Positions 32,936 to 44,154 of a DNA stretch of 56,386 nucleotides are shown here, piece by piece. The stretch is taken from contig CBFFRP010000183.1 of assembly GCA_965644295.1 (NCBI GenBank), positions 1 to 56,386 of the forward strand, given 5' to 3'. Each line of letters starts with the position of its first letter. Within the stretch, counting starts at the first letter, position 1. The notes below the pieces were generated by a model. The model saw only the letters and a list, made by a program, of their open reading frames with translations. It was not told the DNA's origin and made no database searches. The position numbers were made by a program, and so were the translations under genes. This DNA comes from Paraphysomonas bandaiensis (lineage: Eukaryota > Chrysophyceae).

Positions 32936-34521
32936 ATGGTAGCGAGCGAGGAGGATAGAGGAGTAGTTCCTCAGTTCAACGAGAATAACGTTGAACAATG
33001 GATTGAAGGCTTCGAAACATTCCTGATGAGGAAAGAGGAAAGTGAAGTAGCGGTGGCAGCCACCACCGAAGAAGAGCGACTTCGGGGAACAGCCACTTAC
33101 GTTAATGGAGGAGAAGTCTTACAGACAGGCTGTGAAGAAGTACTGGAAGGCGAATGCCATAGCGTATTCGTACTGTAGAGAGGCAGTGCAATCATCTTCG
33201 AAGGTGCTTCAGAAATTCCATCTTTTACATAAAGGGTTCAAGGCTGATGGAAGAGGAAGCAACAGGTTTAAGGCGCATGTTATGATTGATGAGTTGAAGA
33301 AATGCTTTGCTGGAGGGAAGCAAAACAAGATCAGCGAGCTATTAACTCAGTATGGCTCTTTCCGTATGCGTCCGGAGGAGACTGCGAAGGACTATATAAT
33401 ACGGTTTGAAATACTGCTGAAAGAGCTACAGGAGCAGCAGCAGGACATATCGGAGCTCTCAAAAATAACACGGTTACGAGAAGGTCTGTTGAATGAGGAA
33501 TATGCTCCTTTGAATGTTGCTTTTTGTACTTGATGCCTGATGATGTGGATTTTATGCAACATTATCAAGGAAGATAGAACGGTATGATGATACAATTCCT
33601 GGAAGAATAGCGCTGGAGCGGAAACGCAAGAAGGTGGAGGAGCTGAATTTCATTGAAAAGAACAAACGGTCTCGAACTGAACGGGATAAGCGTAAGAAGG
33701 GCAATTGTCGATATTGCAGGAAAGAAGGAATTCCTCATAGCCATCAACTGAACAGTGCAGGAGGAAGCAGAGGAAGAAGGATGGAGAGATATCAGGGCAG
33801 CGTCCTGGAAGTGCTGAGTATACGGGATGCAGAAACTGCAAGTCTCTGGAACATCTTGCTGCTGATTGTCCAACACGGCGAAGAAAAAGCATTCTAGAAT
33901 AGGAGAGAAAGGGAAGAATCATGGTAGGAAGCCGGACAAAAAGCTGCTGACAGTAGAGAATATACGGCGTGGAGAACCAGCAGATTTCTCTGATGAAGAT
34001 GAAGCTAATATGATCGAGGATGTTATGTTTTCATGCCAAATATATGAAACAAATATCTGTAGTGTAAATGATGACATCCATTACACTTATATTGACACTG
34101 TTGTTCATCGTCGATGTTCTTGATGAATGATGTAACCATGCTTGACAATCATATGAGTACATCAAAGGTAATTAACGGTTTTAAAAAGGGATCAGAGATT
34201 CGGATCACGAGTGTGGGTTCCCGTGGAGCATGGAGGGACATTGAAATATCAGACCAGATTAATCGATGCCTGTGCTCGGGACGTAAACTGAATGAGATGG
34301 GCTATCAATTTACGGTATGGTATGGTATACAAATATATAATAGTACAACTGGGGAGCTGGTGCTGGAGGGACCCATGAAGAATGGAATGACTGCAGTGCC
34401 AACTCAGCAGCTGTTAGAGCTGCCAGATGTGTCGACACCGAGTGATTGTGAAGTGAATCTAAGCAATAGGACTGGTAAGGATGAGTTAGAATTCTGCATC
34501 GGAGAGCAGGTTACTTCAAAA
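32936..34521 (+). mobile_element. Decayed Copia-type gag/protease region
   Basis: An opening frame (MVASEEDRGVVPQFNENN, then VEQWIEGFETFL) resembles the N-terminus of Copia gag. After a frame change at about 33105 the UBN2-like gag core follows, including DELKKCFAGGKQNKISELL and MRPEETAKDYIIRFE. A CCHC-like knuckle (NCRYCRKEG...HSH) lies at about 33703-33744. Further frames contain a protease-like YIDTVV and a segment (RCLCSGRKLNEMGYQFTVW) resembling the region between protease and integrase. At least four frame breaks show it is inactive. LTRs, integrase and RT were not found here; coding similarity ends where the inverted-repeat-bounded element at 34522 begins. Confidence 0.6.
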
Positions 34522-34548
34522 GCAAACTATTTTCAAACTTGGGAAAAA
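34522..34548 (+). repeat. Left terminal inverted repeat
   Basis: Matches 37475-37501 in inverted orientation with one mismatch (position 8). The adjoining inner sequence folds on itself (TTGGGAAAAAATTTTTCCCA). Confidence 0.6.
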
Positions 34549-34739
34549 ATTTTTCCCAAATATTTTCATTAATGATTTCTAGTTGACTATACATATTTTA
34601 AGATGAAAAAAGGATATACAACAGCTTGGATGTTGATAAAAGTAAGGTAATATTATCAAGCTGTTTTTAGGTTCTTAACAAGTTTATTACTTTATTGTTA
34701 TTGTTGCATGCAAAATACAATAGACAATACTCATTATAC

Positions 34740-35571
34740 TTATGATTGCAAGAAACGCAAACGGTTAATTTCTTTTTTCATTTTGCAGTTATCATCAATT
34801 ACTGAATTTTGTTGAGCAAGCATAACAAGAGTACCTTCATCAACAAATTTCTTCAATCCCTTCGTTCTCCTCTTTCGTCGTCTTGATTTATTCTTCTTAC
34901 TTCTGTAGTCCTCCTCGTCGGCTTCGGAAGTTATTGAATCTTCATCATCATGAACGCTCCTCTTTCGCGAGCAGTTCGGCTTAGAAGTATCGGCAGGGCG
35001 AACTCGTTCTTTGGCAATGAGGGCATCAATTTGTTCCTGTTGATGCCTCACCATTTCCGTCAACGATAAAATCGTCTTCTCCTGCTGATCCAGTATCTCA
35101 CTGCGAACATTGCGAACATTCTCCCTTCTTCCCACTTTCCACTCCTCCTCTACTACATCATCGGACACCAAATCTTCAACAATAGGCTGCTTCTCTTTGA
35201 AAGGCACGCAGTTCTTCTTACCTTCATCGTCTTTTGACATCTTCTTCCATTGGTATTGACACTGAGCCTAAACCATAGCTAGTAAGTAACATTTATAATA
35301 ATGTAACTTCGAAAAAACATAATATATATTATACTACCTTATCAAAACCAGTCTCTTTTTCTACCATTACCCAAGCAATTCCTCCATTTTGGGCCATTCC
35401 ACGATGCTTATTTACAGAAGCACTAAGGATATCACAGTGCTTGCAATCCCATTTTGGAGGCAAATTTTTTTTTGAACTCGATTGAGGGGTTTCCTTTTTT
35501 CTTTTCTTCTTCCTCTCCTTCGTGGACACAGGAACAACTACGACTACCTCATCATCATTTTTTGATGTCAC
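34740..35571 (-). CDS. Myb/SANT-like DNA-binding protein of the element, at least 2 exons (start unresolved)
   Basis: Exon 2 (35267-34740) joins an upstream exon ending at 35338 through a 70-nt GT-AG intron, with the frame kept. Across the junction the protein reads GIAWVMVEKETGFDK|AQCQY, then QWKKM, matching helices 2-3 of Myb/SANT-like domains (W..V...TG...QC...W). A CKHCDIL segment lies before it. The N-terminal part is Lys-rich (STKERKKKRKKETPQ). The C-terminal part has a Gln-rich coiled coil (LTEMVRHQQEQIDALIAKE) and a strong nuclear signal (KKNKSRRRKRRTKG). The upstream frame is open to about 35690 without an in-frame ATG, so the real start may be a missed exon or lost; 35571 is only a GTG in frame. 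Role: probably terminus binding or nuclear import for the element (inference). Confidence 0.6.
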
Positions 35572-35684
35572 CAGCTTCTTCTTTAGAAGCCTAGACGATT
35601 TTACACTGGACCCGTGTACGTGGCGTGCTCCTTCAGCTACTCCGTCTAGATTTATAGTTTCTTTTGGAAGTTTTCGATTACCCT

Positions 35685-37298
35685 ATGCGCGATGTCAGGA
35701 GAGGAATCATGGTAGATGGAATGCGAATTCTTGATTCCTTACCGTTCGAATTACCATCACCTTATTCTTTTTCTGAAGGATCTCGAGAGGTCCTTGATAA
35801 TGTAATGATAAAAGTACGGACTGATTTTCATCAAAAGCATTCAGTAGCCCTCGATGAGTGGAATGCGTGGGCAAGAGATGAAGCACCTGCCGTAGATACC
35901 GTTGAAGAGTACGTTCAGCAACACCCTCTTAATATTCCATTAGGAGATATTCTGTTCTCCGGTGAGCCAATCGATCAGACTGAAGTTCATTTACCGAATG
36001 ATGGTCGCAATATCTGTAGTGACTTAACGAGGATGAGGACAACGGACTGTGTCAAATGGTCACGCTGGGGTTTTAAACGGGATGATTACCACAGTGAGAA
36101 CTTTGCTAGGGTTGAGAGGTGCACTATCAACGGTGATGTAGTGGAGAGAAGTGCACTACCTGCACAAGTAAATATTTTCAGAAAGTGGAAGAGAAGAAAG
36201 AAACTCTCTCCTGATGAGGTTGGAAAATTTAAATTTGTTCTCGGAAGAAGTATTCCGAACGACATGTCTTCACCATTCACTCGCCAGGGTCAAGTAGTTT
36301 CTATAAGAAATGGAGGACATCGTATATACTGGAAGAACAAGCGAGGAGGAGAATTTTATCCTGATAACCCCCCTGACAAGTCATTTGAACGAAAGTTAGA
36401 TGGTGGATGGATTGCGTTTGGTGAAATAGATTCGCCACCTGATGGAGTGGGAAATCAAGGTGTAGTTTTGCTTCGCGATATTGCAGACGTATCTACGCGT
36501 GCACAATCGATATCCAGCAATAATGGTGGTGGAGTGGTATTGTCGGATGCCTCCGTTGATTGTGAAAGTAGTAGCGAAGATGACAACATCATGCAATGGT
36601 GAGATTCAAATAGCTTTTTGATAAAAAATAACCTTCCTTATCTATTTTGTTTGTGTAGTAGTACCAGTCAATCTGCAAGCCATCATCATGCAAGAAGGCT
36701 TCGAACGACTTGTAACACTAGACGTTGTAGACCAGAAACGGATTCTATGTCGTCCGCAGAGGTGGATAACCAATTTGAAACCGCGAGTAGTATGATAAGT
36801 CGGCGAAAAAATAAGGGAAGGAGGATTAAAAATTTAAGGAAGCGACACAAGACTATTCAGCTTTCAGATATCAGTGATGAAGAAGATTGTGTTGATAATT
36901 ACAGCAGCTCAAGGGATAGCGTTGTTGTCGATAAAACTCAGGCTTCAGAAAGATATGAATCTGATTCCAGTGATAGTAGTTGTAGTAGTGATGATTTGCA
37001 ACTATATGCCGTTGGTGAGAAAATTAGAAATATATATAATTTCAATGGTAGTGTTATTGGATATAAAGATGGTAGGTATGATATAGAATTCATAGATGGT
37101 GAAATTATCAGAGGTATAAGGCAGAAAGAGTTGAAACCTGCAATAAAACCCTCCGGAAAGAAGAAAACGAATACATCAGGTAGGTGGGATATCGAAGTTG
37201 TTCCAAATACGGATTGGGTAGACACAGGAGCGGTTGGAGCTGCGCCTGTACTCATTGGTAAACGTAACAGGAAGAGAATTGAAAATTATAGTTATTAG
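35685..37298 (+). CDS. Element protein with C-terminal Tudor/SH3-like domain, 2 exons (517 aa)
   Basis: Exon 1 (35685-36598) and exon 2 (36659-37298) join in frame through a 60-nt GT-AG intron. The ATG at 35685 is the first after an in-frame stop. The N-terminal 300 residues are not recognised; they contain a basic region (FRKWKRRKKLSPDEVGKFKF, about 163-182) and Trp/Arg-rich segments (KWSRWGFKRDDYHSENFARV). An acidic serine-rich linker (DCESSSEDDN) follows, then a second basic block (RRKNKGRRIKNLRKRHK). Residues about 420-470 read GEKIRNIYNFNGSVIGYKDG, then RYDIEFIDGEIIRGI, the pattern of a Tudor/SH3-like barrel that could read chromatin marks. I see no DDE triad. It is divergent from the Myb-like gene within the same inverted repeats. 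Confidence 0.65.
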
Positions 37299-37474
37299 TA
37301 GAGAAGAGTATTCATATTATATAATAATAATACATATATCATATATCTATATAGTATATCTATATCATACACTTAGTAACACTTACTTCTATAACATTAC
37401 CTCTGTCTAAATTATATCATCAATAAACATGAGGTTTTCATGATGAATTTTTTAAAAAGTCCCAAATTTAGAAA

Positions 37475-37501
37475 TTTTTCCCAAGTTTGAAAAAAGTTTG
37501 C
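37475..37501 (-). repeat. Right terminal inverted repeat
   Basis: The reverse complement begins GCAAACTTTTTTCAAACTTG and pairs with 34522-34548. Confidence 0.6.
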
Positions 37502-38519
37502 TTCAACAAGCATGCCTTAATGCTACATATAAGCGTCAGTGTTCGAATATATTATGTATGTACTCTTGACTTTATGTATGAGAATATGTCGTCTGTGTGT
37601 TTGTGTGTGTATATGCATATATATACGAGCGTTCTGAATGTATGTGTATCTGTGTGTTGTCATGTAGATATTTATAATAATAATATGATATCGTTATAGT
37701 CGATGCAAACTTGCTTGCATAAGTACTAGCCATAGTAAAGTAGCTATATATATATGTAGATCTTAAATACAATGATTGGCAGTATGTACATTGTGTTAAC
37801 AAGAAGTATAGTAGGTATAAGGTATAAGTTTGCTTATCACACAAGTAAGTGTCGAAAATTCTAAACTACGAAGGAGTACAGTAGCTGATTTATATTGACA
37901 GAAGTAGTGTACTATTCCAAGTTATATGTGGGCTAACATCGAAGTATTTGCTGGAATAATTACATGCATAACAAGGCAGTATACTATCAAACCACACATC
38001 ATATATATCGGCATGAATTTTTAAGCAAATATTATTAGAGTATTAGTCAAGTGGTTATCTAGTTTCAAAATGGCAATCAATAGACGATAACTACCTAGGA
38101 ATTATAAGCACACTACCAGCACTCTCGCCACTAAACAGATTAGTTGGGAATATGTGCGAACAATAGCATACAACTACTACGCAATGGTATAACAAACTAT
38201 TGAATATCCCTACATCGAATTAGTCATTTTAAGTACAAGTGCTCCTGGTTTTAGGAGCAGCTAGAAATGATAGAGCATGTTCAATTTGCCTCCGCCTAAC
38301 CTCTTCTGTGATATATATATTGAATTCTGAGCAAAGTATAATTGAATGTCAGATTATTAAGAAGCGCAAGCTTGTGCGTTGCCGCGACCAACCTAGCAAC
38401 TCGCGCGACACTATGCATAACAACATGACTCTCATCTAGTTACTATTGCATGCACCGACAAGTGCTCAACTATACAACACGATTTAGTTAGCTACATGGA
38501 CATACGACGAGTTGCGTGT
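37502..38519. other. AT-rich intergenic stretch
   Basis: It contains GT-rich and TATATA low-complexity runs at 37590-37760. The first codons after the element (AAGCATGCCTTAATGCTACA) give H-A-x-x-x-H-I-S, faintly like the Copia WHxRLGH motif, but not enough to call a continuation. No gene was seen. Confidence 0.3.
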
Positions 38520-38994
38520 TTAAGCCGGATCATACGCTCCTGCCCAATCTACTTGTCCTAACACAAACAACTTGCGGTCGGTGTCGTCGGCATATGTCTC
38601 CTGTATATGCGGCAGATCTTTAGGGCCCTCTTCAAGGTGGTGTTCACAGCAGCAGGTAGTATAGAAGAGGGAGAATAAAGTAGCTCTAGCGCCGGGTCCT
38701 CCCACGGTCACGAAGCGGTCTCACTGGTGCAATTTTGCACACTGACGCATGAAACAGACGTCTACCAAAATCTGTTACAAATTCAAGCTGACTCCAATGT
38801 CTTCCCTCCATTGTGTGCACTCGTCCAGCACATGCATCCACCTTGCACTCTTCTACCGAGTGACTTACACTAGTAGGAAACCGTGCACCTTCCCCGCTCG
38901 GATGAAAACCTACTAAGCAAGAATAACATAAAAGCACCACAAATGTACCTGACACTGCTTGGAGAACAGTGCCAGAGCCTTGATATAATCTCAA
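38520..38994 (-). pseudogene. Putative secreted Cys-rich protein gene with a frame break
   Basis: The first frame (38994 to about 38700) starts MRLYQGSGTVLQAVSGTFVV followed by LLCYSCL, a possible signal peptide. It continues with cysteines and the segment RHWSQLEFVTDFGRRLFHAS. Coding character then shifts by one frame near 38700 into RFVTVGGPGARATLFSL and CCCEHHLEEGPKD, ending VDWAGAYDPA and TAA at 38520. No intron of normal size can bridge the shift, so either a small indel has broken the gene or the base call is wrong. The family is unknown. Confidence 0.35.
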
Positions 38995-39177
38995 TGACCT
39001 GGGTCAGGAGAAACCAAGACTAGGCAGTAGACGTGTGAGAAGACATGACAGGTCTAATCACATCATTGCCATTGCTATGCATCCATGAGGAAAGTTTGAC
39101 GCATTACCTCGGTCATTGGCCACACAGATACCGAATAATGTGAACTCATACTCAGCATCAATCACTAAAAGCAAACG

Positions 39178-39555
39178 CAGTGAGCAAGCAGAATGTTGAT
39201 ATACCTGACATCTGCTGACTTCAGGTTTTTTGAGTTCTTAAGGTGAACATCCCGGATGCTTAACTTCAGCAGGCAGCCCAATACCCCGGTTACCCTTCTG
39301 GTGGGCCCTGTCCCGGATGCCCTTGAGGTGGGCCCATTCCCGGACGCCTGTTTATTCGTCAGGGCCCAAAGACGTCTACACAAGTGACCCTTATTAGTGT
39401 CCCTTGTACCACACAAGCATTTGGCTATGAGTGGGCAGAACAATATATCTGCTGACTATATATATGCGGCTCACGTTAGTTTCCCGGAGAAATATCTCCG
39501 GTACTTATCCCCCAGAACACCACGAAAAGGTGCGAGTCTGACTTTGTTGAGGGAT
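39178..39555 (+). repeat. Dispersed repeat B, copy 1
   Basis: About 375 bp, matching 45507-45851 with scattered substitutions and small indels. It contains duplicated GTGGGCCC(T/A) blocks, the perfect palindrome CCGGAGAAATATCTCCGG (7-bp stem), and the tail CTGACTTTGTTGAGGG. Short ORFs inside are accidental. A GGTGCGAGTC string near the tail is B-box-like, so a SINE origin is possible. Confidence 0.65.
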
Positions 39556-39599
39556 TCTGAGCAAAGTAATATCAGCTCTACGTTTCGATTAAGACTCTG

Positions 39600-40892
39600 A
39601 TTTTCTTTTTTTAAGTGTCAAGTTCTTTCACTTGTTGCTCTTTACAGCGTATCTTCTGCCTTTTTTATTCTTTTCCTTTCTGCTTTATAGTTGTTGCTGT
39701 ATTGAAACCATTATACGAATATTTTCTTCATCCACATGTATTCTATAATGAACTTAAGATCTCCAGCAGCCATCTCCGCTTTGTTGTAGATGTAACAAGA
39801 AGACCCCAATAAAGCTGAATAATGAGTGCAATATATTAGGTATCCTACATATATGACATGAGTGAACACTGCTTGCTGTGACCTACAGCACCCTAACATG
39901 GGGTGCCAGCAACCAACAAGCTAGTCAAGGGTATTTGCAACATTAATCATTGTACAACGCACAAGAAGGAAGCCCAGAAAGTGCCAAAGCTCTTTCTACC
40001 ATATAAATAGCGCTTATCTTCCATTCGATAAGTCGGTTCCGGCACTGATATAAGCTGACTCGGATGGTGACAAGGTAGCATATCCACATAATTTCTACGG
40101 ACGGCAGCGGTGCACTTAAATCTAATCAAATTGGTTGATATGGCCTATCAATGCCCTCCATCCATCGATATGGCATATTATTTTGGCGCATTTCAAATTT
40201 CTGGTGAATGTATGACCTGATGTGCACTGTGTGGACTCCTCCTCCCTATGGACAAATACTGACCGGCACAGAATCCAAGCCACAGAGATGATACGTGACC
40301 CTCCCACACCCTCTCACCTCTCCAAACACTTTGTCTGCAGAAGTAAGTCGAATATAGAGTCTCAGTAGTGGTTAATGTATCCCACTGCTCTGCATATAAT
40401 AGCAATCAATAGCCATCCTGAGGACACAGGGCTCCTCTGTCTAATCACTCGAGGCACAGGATGTGATGGTAAAAATGGCTGCATATATATAATGTTGACA
40501 TACTTCATATTGTAAAGATAGCGTATATGTGTCTGATTGTATTGGTGCATGTTGTGGTTAGTTGTGGTGTTGGAATTAATGTGTCATGTATGTATCTGCA
40601 TATCAGTTCAAGGGGGGGTGGGAAAATGGATGAGAAAATGGGGGGGCCGATTTTCTTTTGTTATAATAGGAAATATAAAATATACATATTTTCAATGATT
40701 ATTTTAGAGTTTTTGGGTATATGGGCACGTTGCTATGGATAGCTATTGTTGCCGTATGCATCTTATTTTTCGGAAATATGTTGAAGCAAAACCCTTCTAT
40801 ATTACTGCAGTACAACTACGTCTGGAATACAGATAATTGTTGTCTCAAAATTAGAGGCATCTTGGAACAAAAATATACGAAGGATGCCGATA
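39600..40892. other. Intergenic stretch without a gene I can support
   Basis: Several 60-70 codon ORFs exist on both strands without motifs. A poly-G run (GGGGGGG) occurs at about 40613 and 40642. Confidence 0.3.
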
Positions 40893-41189
40893 CGGCTCAG
40901 GACACTATTCTCTAACTCTGCTCTAGAATGCATTAAGAAGATAGTGAACAAGGTTGCCACAGAGTGCCTGTAGAGTTGCATGAACATTGTTGTCTAATAT
41001 TGTTTAGAGTTTCTTCGGAGTGTAGAGGAGATACTATTATATTCTATATTATCTTAATAACACTCAGTTCTATATATTGCAGTACAGGTCATTAATGGGA
41101 TACCATTAATGGTAGTCCAGTTACCGGCAATTATAATGACATTAATTTAAAATGTCCCAGCAGTTACCATTAATGGTTACCAGGCCCTG
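40893..41189. repeat. Dispersed repeat C, copy 2
   Basis: Aligns with 20890-21167 and ends in the same GGTTACCAGGCCCTG. The Copia RT fragment begins within a few bases of this end, so one element probably inserted into the other. Confidence 0.6.
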
Positions 41190-41190
41190 T

Positions 41191-41533
41191 CTCACTATAT
41201 AATATGTTGTGGATGACATCTTCATCGCATGTGCTGACCTTAACATTTTTACAGAAATAAAAGCAAAATTCTGCGAACGTTTTGACATGACAGATAAGGG
41301 AGCAGTTGGACATTTTCTGAATGTTCGCCTCACTCGAATTTAGGATTTCATTCAAATGGGTCTGTTCGCCTCACTCGAAGTCAGGATTTCTTTCAGCTGG
41401 ATCTGAAAATGTCCAACTGCTCCCATATCTGTCATGTCGAAACGTTCGCAGAATTTTGCTTTTATTTCTGTAAAAATGTTAACGTCAGCACATGCGATGA
41501 CGATGTCATCCACATATATAGTGAGATAGATAC
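41191..41533. mobile_element. Inverted duplication of a Copia reverse-transcriptase fragment
   Basis: On the plus strand (about 41200-41335) and again on the minus strand (41528-41395) the same RT segment can be read: YVDDIVIACADVNIFTEI (minus copy), followed by KAKFCERFDMTDMGAVGHF. The YVDD box and the F-M-T-D-x-G spacing identify Ty1/Copia RT. The plus copy has an insertion before the box and a stop after about 45 codons. The arms meet at two direct copies of TGTTCGCCTCACTCGAA (about 41323 and 41363). Neither arm can encode an enzyme; a transcript would form a long hairpin. Confidence 0.75.
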
Positions 41534-41585
41534 ATTTTATGACCTTTATATACAGCATGATACATGAAGTAGGGTTCTGACACAC

Positions 41586-42737
41586 ACGGTCGCAATCCAG
41601 TAATTTGATGAACTTATTTTCTACTATGATCTTTGTGAACTACGGGGTCCATATAAAGATTTCTTTAGTTTAAAACAATGTCCAGGTGGAAGTTGACAAT
41701 CTCATAGTACGATTAACAAGAGTACAACTGTAAACTGCTGTAATTTAAATACCTTATAACTACAGCTTTCAATTGCTCTCATATAGCAGAACTCAACAAA
41801 TATCATCAATCATAGTTTTCATCATTATTCTTCATTGCTAGTCTTTATTATACCGGTATACATCTGTTATCTCTAATTCTGTTTCTGTTATATCAATTCA
41901 TAATATATATATAGTAAGCCTATCATACATACATAATATTATTCAGTAGATCTTGATTCATTGGGCCAATAATAATAGTTGTATCATTTCGAGCATACAA
42001 TATGTACAAGCATAAACAGAGCGCTCATAGTATATATTACCCGATAGCTGCTTATTACACATATCGCACACTCTACAGCTCTACAGTACTCAACTCACTG
42101 TGTGCATGTGTGCCCTGTTACACTTGTTTAGACAGCAATTAACTGTTGTACTAAACGTCATACTTAGCGGTGTATATCAGCGACATGCTTTATTAATATA
42201 TATACGCCGTTTACATAGTAGAAGCTGGCGATTGACACACATCAGGGCTGCGTAACAATTAATTGCAATTAAGTTTCAATTATTACCTATAGCTTGCGCA
42301 ATTATAATTGCAATTAATTGCAATATTATTGTGCCTATTATTGTCTAATTAACTTAGTTACTCATTACAAGCACGTATAGCATCTTCAACCGTACTTGCA
42401 TTCCACAGAAATCTATTAAAGCGCAAGAACATAAGGTCAAGAGTAAAGACACATAATCGACCGTACAAAGAACACAGTACTTCTCTTAATGTAAAGATAT
42501 TTATAATGAGAGGACAACCTCTTCCCACCATTTGAATAACCGTTATAACAGCCATTAAAGGTGATGGCCATTACAAGGGCAATAAATGGCTATTGACCTT
42601 AATGTTTTCCAAGTTCTAATTCTAATATTATGTCCTAATACATCATTATTTCGAAAGTCTAACAATAGATAATCCAAATGGATACTGGCAACTAACAAAA
42701 TAGAACAAGGAAGCAGTCGTCATATATAACAAGGCCT
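41586..42737. other. AT-rich intergenic stretch
   Basis: Contains AATTGCAATTAATTGCAAT palindromic units near 42255-42330 and a 65-codon minus-strand ORF (42358-42555) without motifs. Nothing else was supported. Confidence 0.3.
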
Positions 42738-44154
42738 CTACTTTTTTTTTTTATCTTCAACTTCAGCTTCAGAGGAACCATCAATCAAATTTCTCCCCAA
42801 GAGAGCGTCTTTGGCTTTCTTCGCTCTAGTGTTAGCTGCGTCTTCATCATATGCATATAGACCGCTTAAATCTTTTAATACAACGGCAACTGATAAAGAC
42901 GCTCCGAGACACATAGGAACAAGATAAAGCAGTGCAGGCTAAAAGACATGTAAGAAATCATCGTTAAAAACGAGGGGATGTCACGCGACGTGTATAGATA
43001 CATCAACATCACTGCACTGACACGAATCAACACTGGGTGTGTAGCACAAAGCAGTCAGTCTTATCAAAAGAGCATCAATGCGATCTATTGTACACACTAT
43101 ACCTGAGCAGCGTTGAAAAAATACATCACAAATACAGTAGACATCAGGCCAAAAGCGTAGGCCGCTATACTTGTCATGAAGTACGGTTTTGGAAATGCCT
43201 TGCACTCCGCGTTAACAGGGGCCACTGTGGCTCTTGTGGCATCGTAGCGTATTAGTAAGGCAATAAACAGACCAGGAACTACAATATCTCCCAAGCCAAG
43301 AAGACTAAATTCACCCTTGGAGCTAAGACTAGGTAGGACCTGTAATACCGAATACAGGTCAGAAATGGGAGTGGAATAGGTATAACGTCAGCAGTTACCC
43401 GTGGAAATAATAGTTTAATCGGCCCATCAAATGACTTGGCAACAGTTACCATAACATCAGTGCCAAATACCCAAAAAATATCATAAAAAAACAACCCGAT
43501 GAGAAGAATAGCTCCGATTTTGTATGAACCCAGTGATACACGTTCAATAGCCTGAACACAAAACGATATTCCCAGAACGTTGTTAAGTATGTAGTGCTTA
43601 GTTTGAACATAAAAGTAACAGAATATCATAGATAAAAACATACAAAAGATTTCTGCTTTGGTCATGGTGGCATCCACTTCGCCAAGAACTGGAACGGTTC
43701 GCTTGAATCCATATTTGGAAGTACCCTTGATAACAACAGAGACTGCGGGGGAAAATGTACTTGTCAAAGTAAAAACACCAACCAATGAGAAGTAGCATGC
43801 CAAAATTATATTGACCATATCTTTATCAAGGTATTTAAACGCCGAATACAAACCAAATAGAGATACAGACCCTATGATGGGAAATTTGTATGCATCCTTT
43901 TCGGACAAAGTTTCCTTTTCTTCTAACGGAATAGCATCATGATCAAGAAGGCGAAGTGAGCGATGGCAACCAAGGAATATAATCAATGTTGAGGTTGCAA
44001 TTAGGTTGATAGAAACTGGGATGACAATGAAATAAGACGCGGCCCAAAAGCTGAACAGAGCAATAAACGATGCATTGTACATAATCGTGCCATTAGCATA
44101 ACTCTTGTATACGACCTGCTCGTTTAAATTACTGTCAGTGTCACAAGGTGCCAT
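42738..44154 (-). CDS. SPP: Signal peptide peptidase (intramembrane aspartyl protease), 3 exons (397 aa)
   Basis: Exons 44154-43399, 43339-43103 and 42938-42738 join in frame (introns of 59 and 164 nt), giving 397 aa with about nine hydrophobic helices. The presenilin/SPP catalytic motifs are complete: YD at 224-225 (GLFFYDIFWVFG), GLGD at 267-270 (FSLLGLGDIVVPG) and PAL at 332-334 (QPALLYLVP). Two sequons lie in the N-terminal 30 residues. The last residues are EDKKKK, a KKxx ER-retrieval signal, in line with the ER location of SPP. SPP cleaves leftover signal peptides and some tail-anchored proteins inside the membrane, and takes part in ER-associated degradation. Every junction is GT-AG and no residue of the active site is missing. 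The run of 11 A residues at the 3' end is a possible slippage site. Confidence 0.93.

Larger units (their letters stand above)
34522..37501. mobile_element. About 3-kb element with inverted terminal repeats and two divergent genes
   Basis: The first 27 bp (GCAAACTATTTTCAAACT...) and the reverse complement of the last 27 bp match with one mismatch. Subterminal A/T-rich palindromic blocks containing TTGGGAAAAA or TTTTTCCC follow at both ends. Flanking TTCAAAA and TTCAACA may be an imperfect 7-bp target duplication. Inside are two divergent spliced genes, a minus-strand Myb/SANT-like gene and a plus-strand gene with a Tudor-like domain, and little else. No DDE transposase, helicase, polymerase or recombinase is recognisable. 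The element directly abuts the decayed Copia gag/protease frame. The gene frames are intact while the Copia neighbour is broken, so it is the younger insertion or is under selection. Confidence 0.6.

Noticed and set aside
37502-37560. Continuation of Copia integrase after the 3-kb element
   Set aside because: Only a faint H-A-x-x-x-H-I-S resemblance; not enough to claim that the element split the Copia gene.
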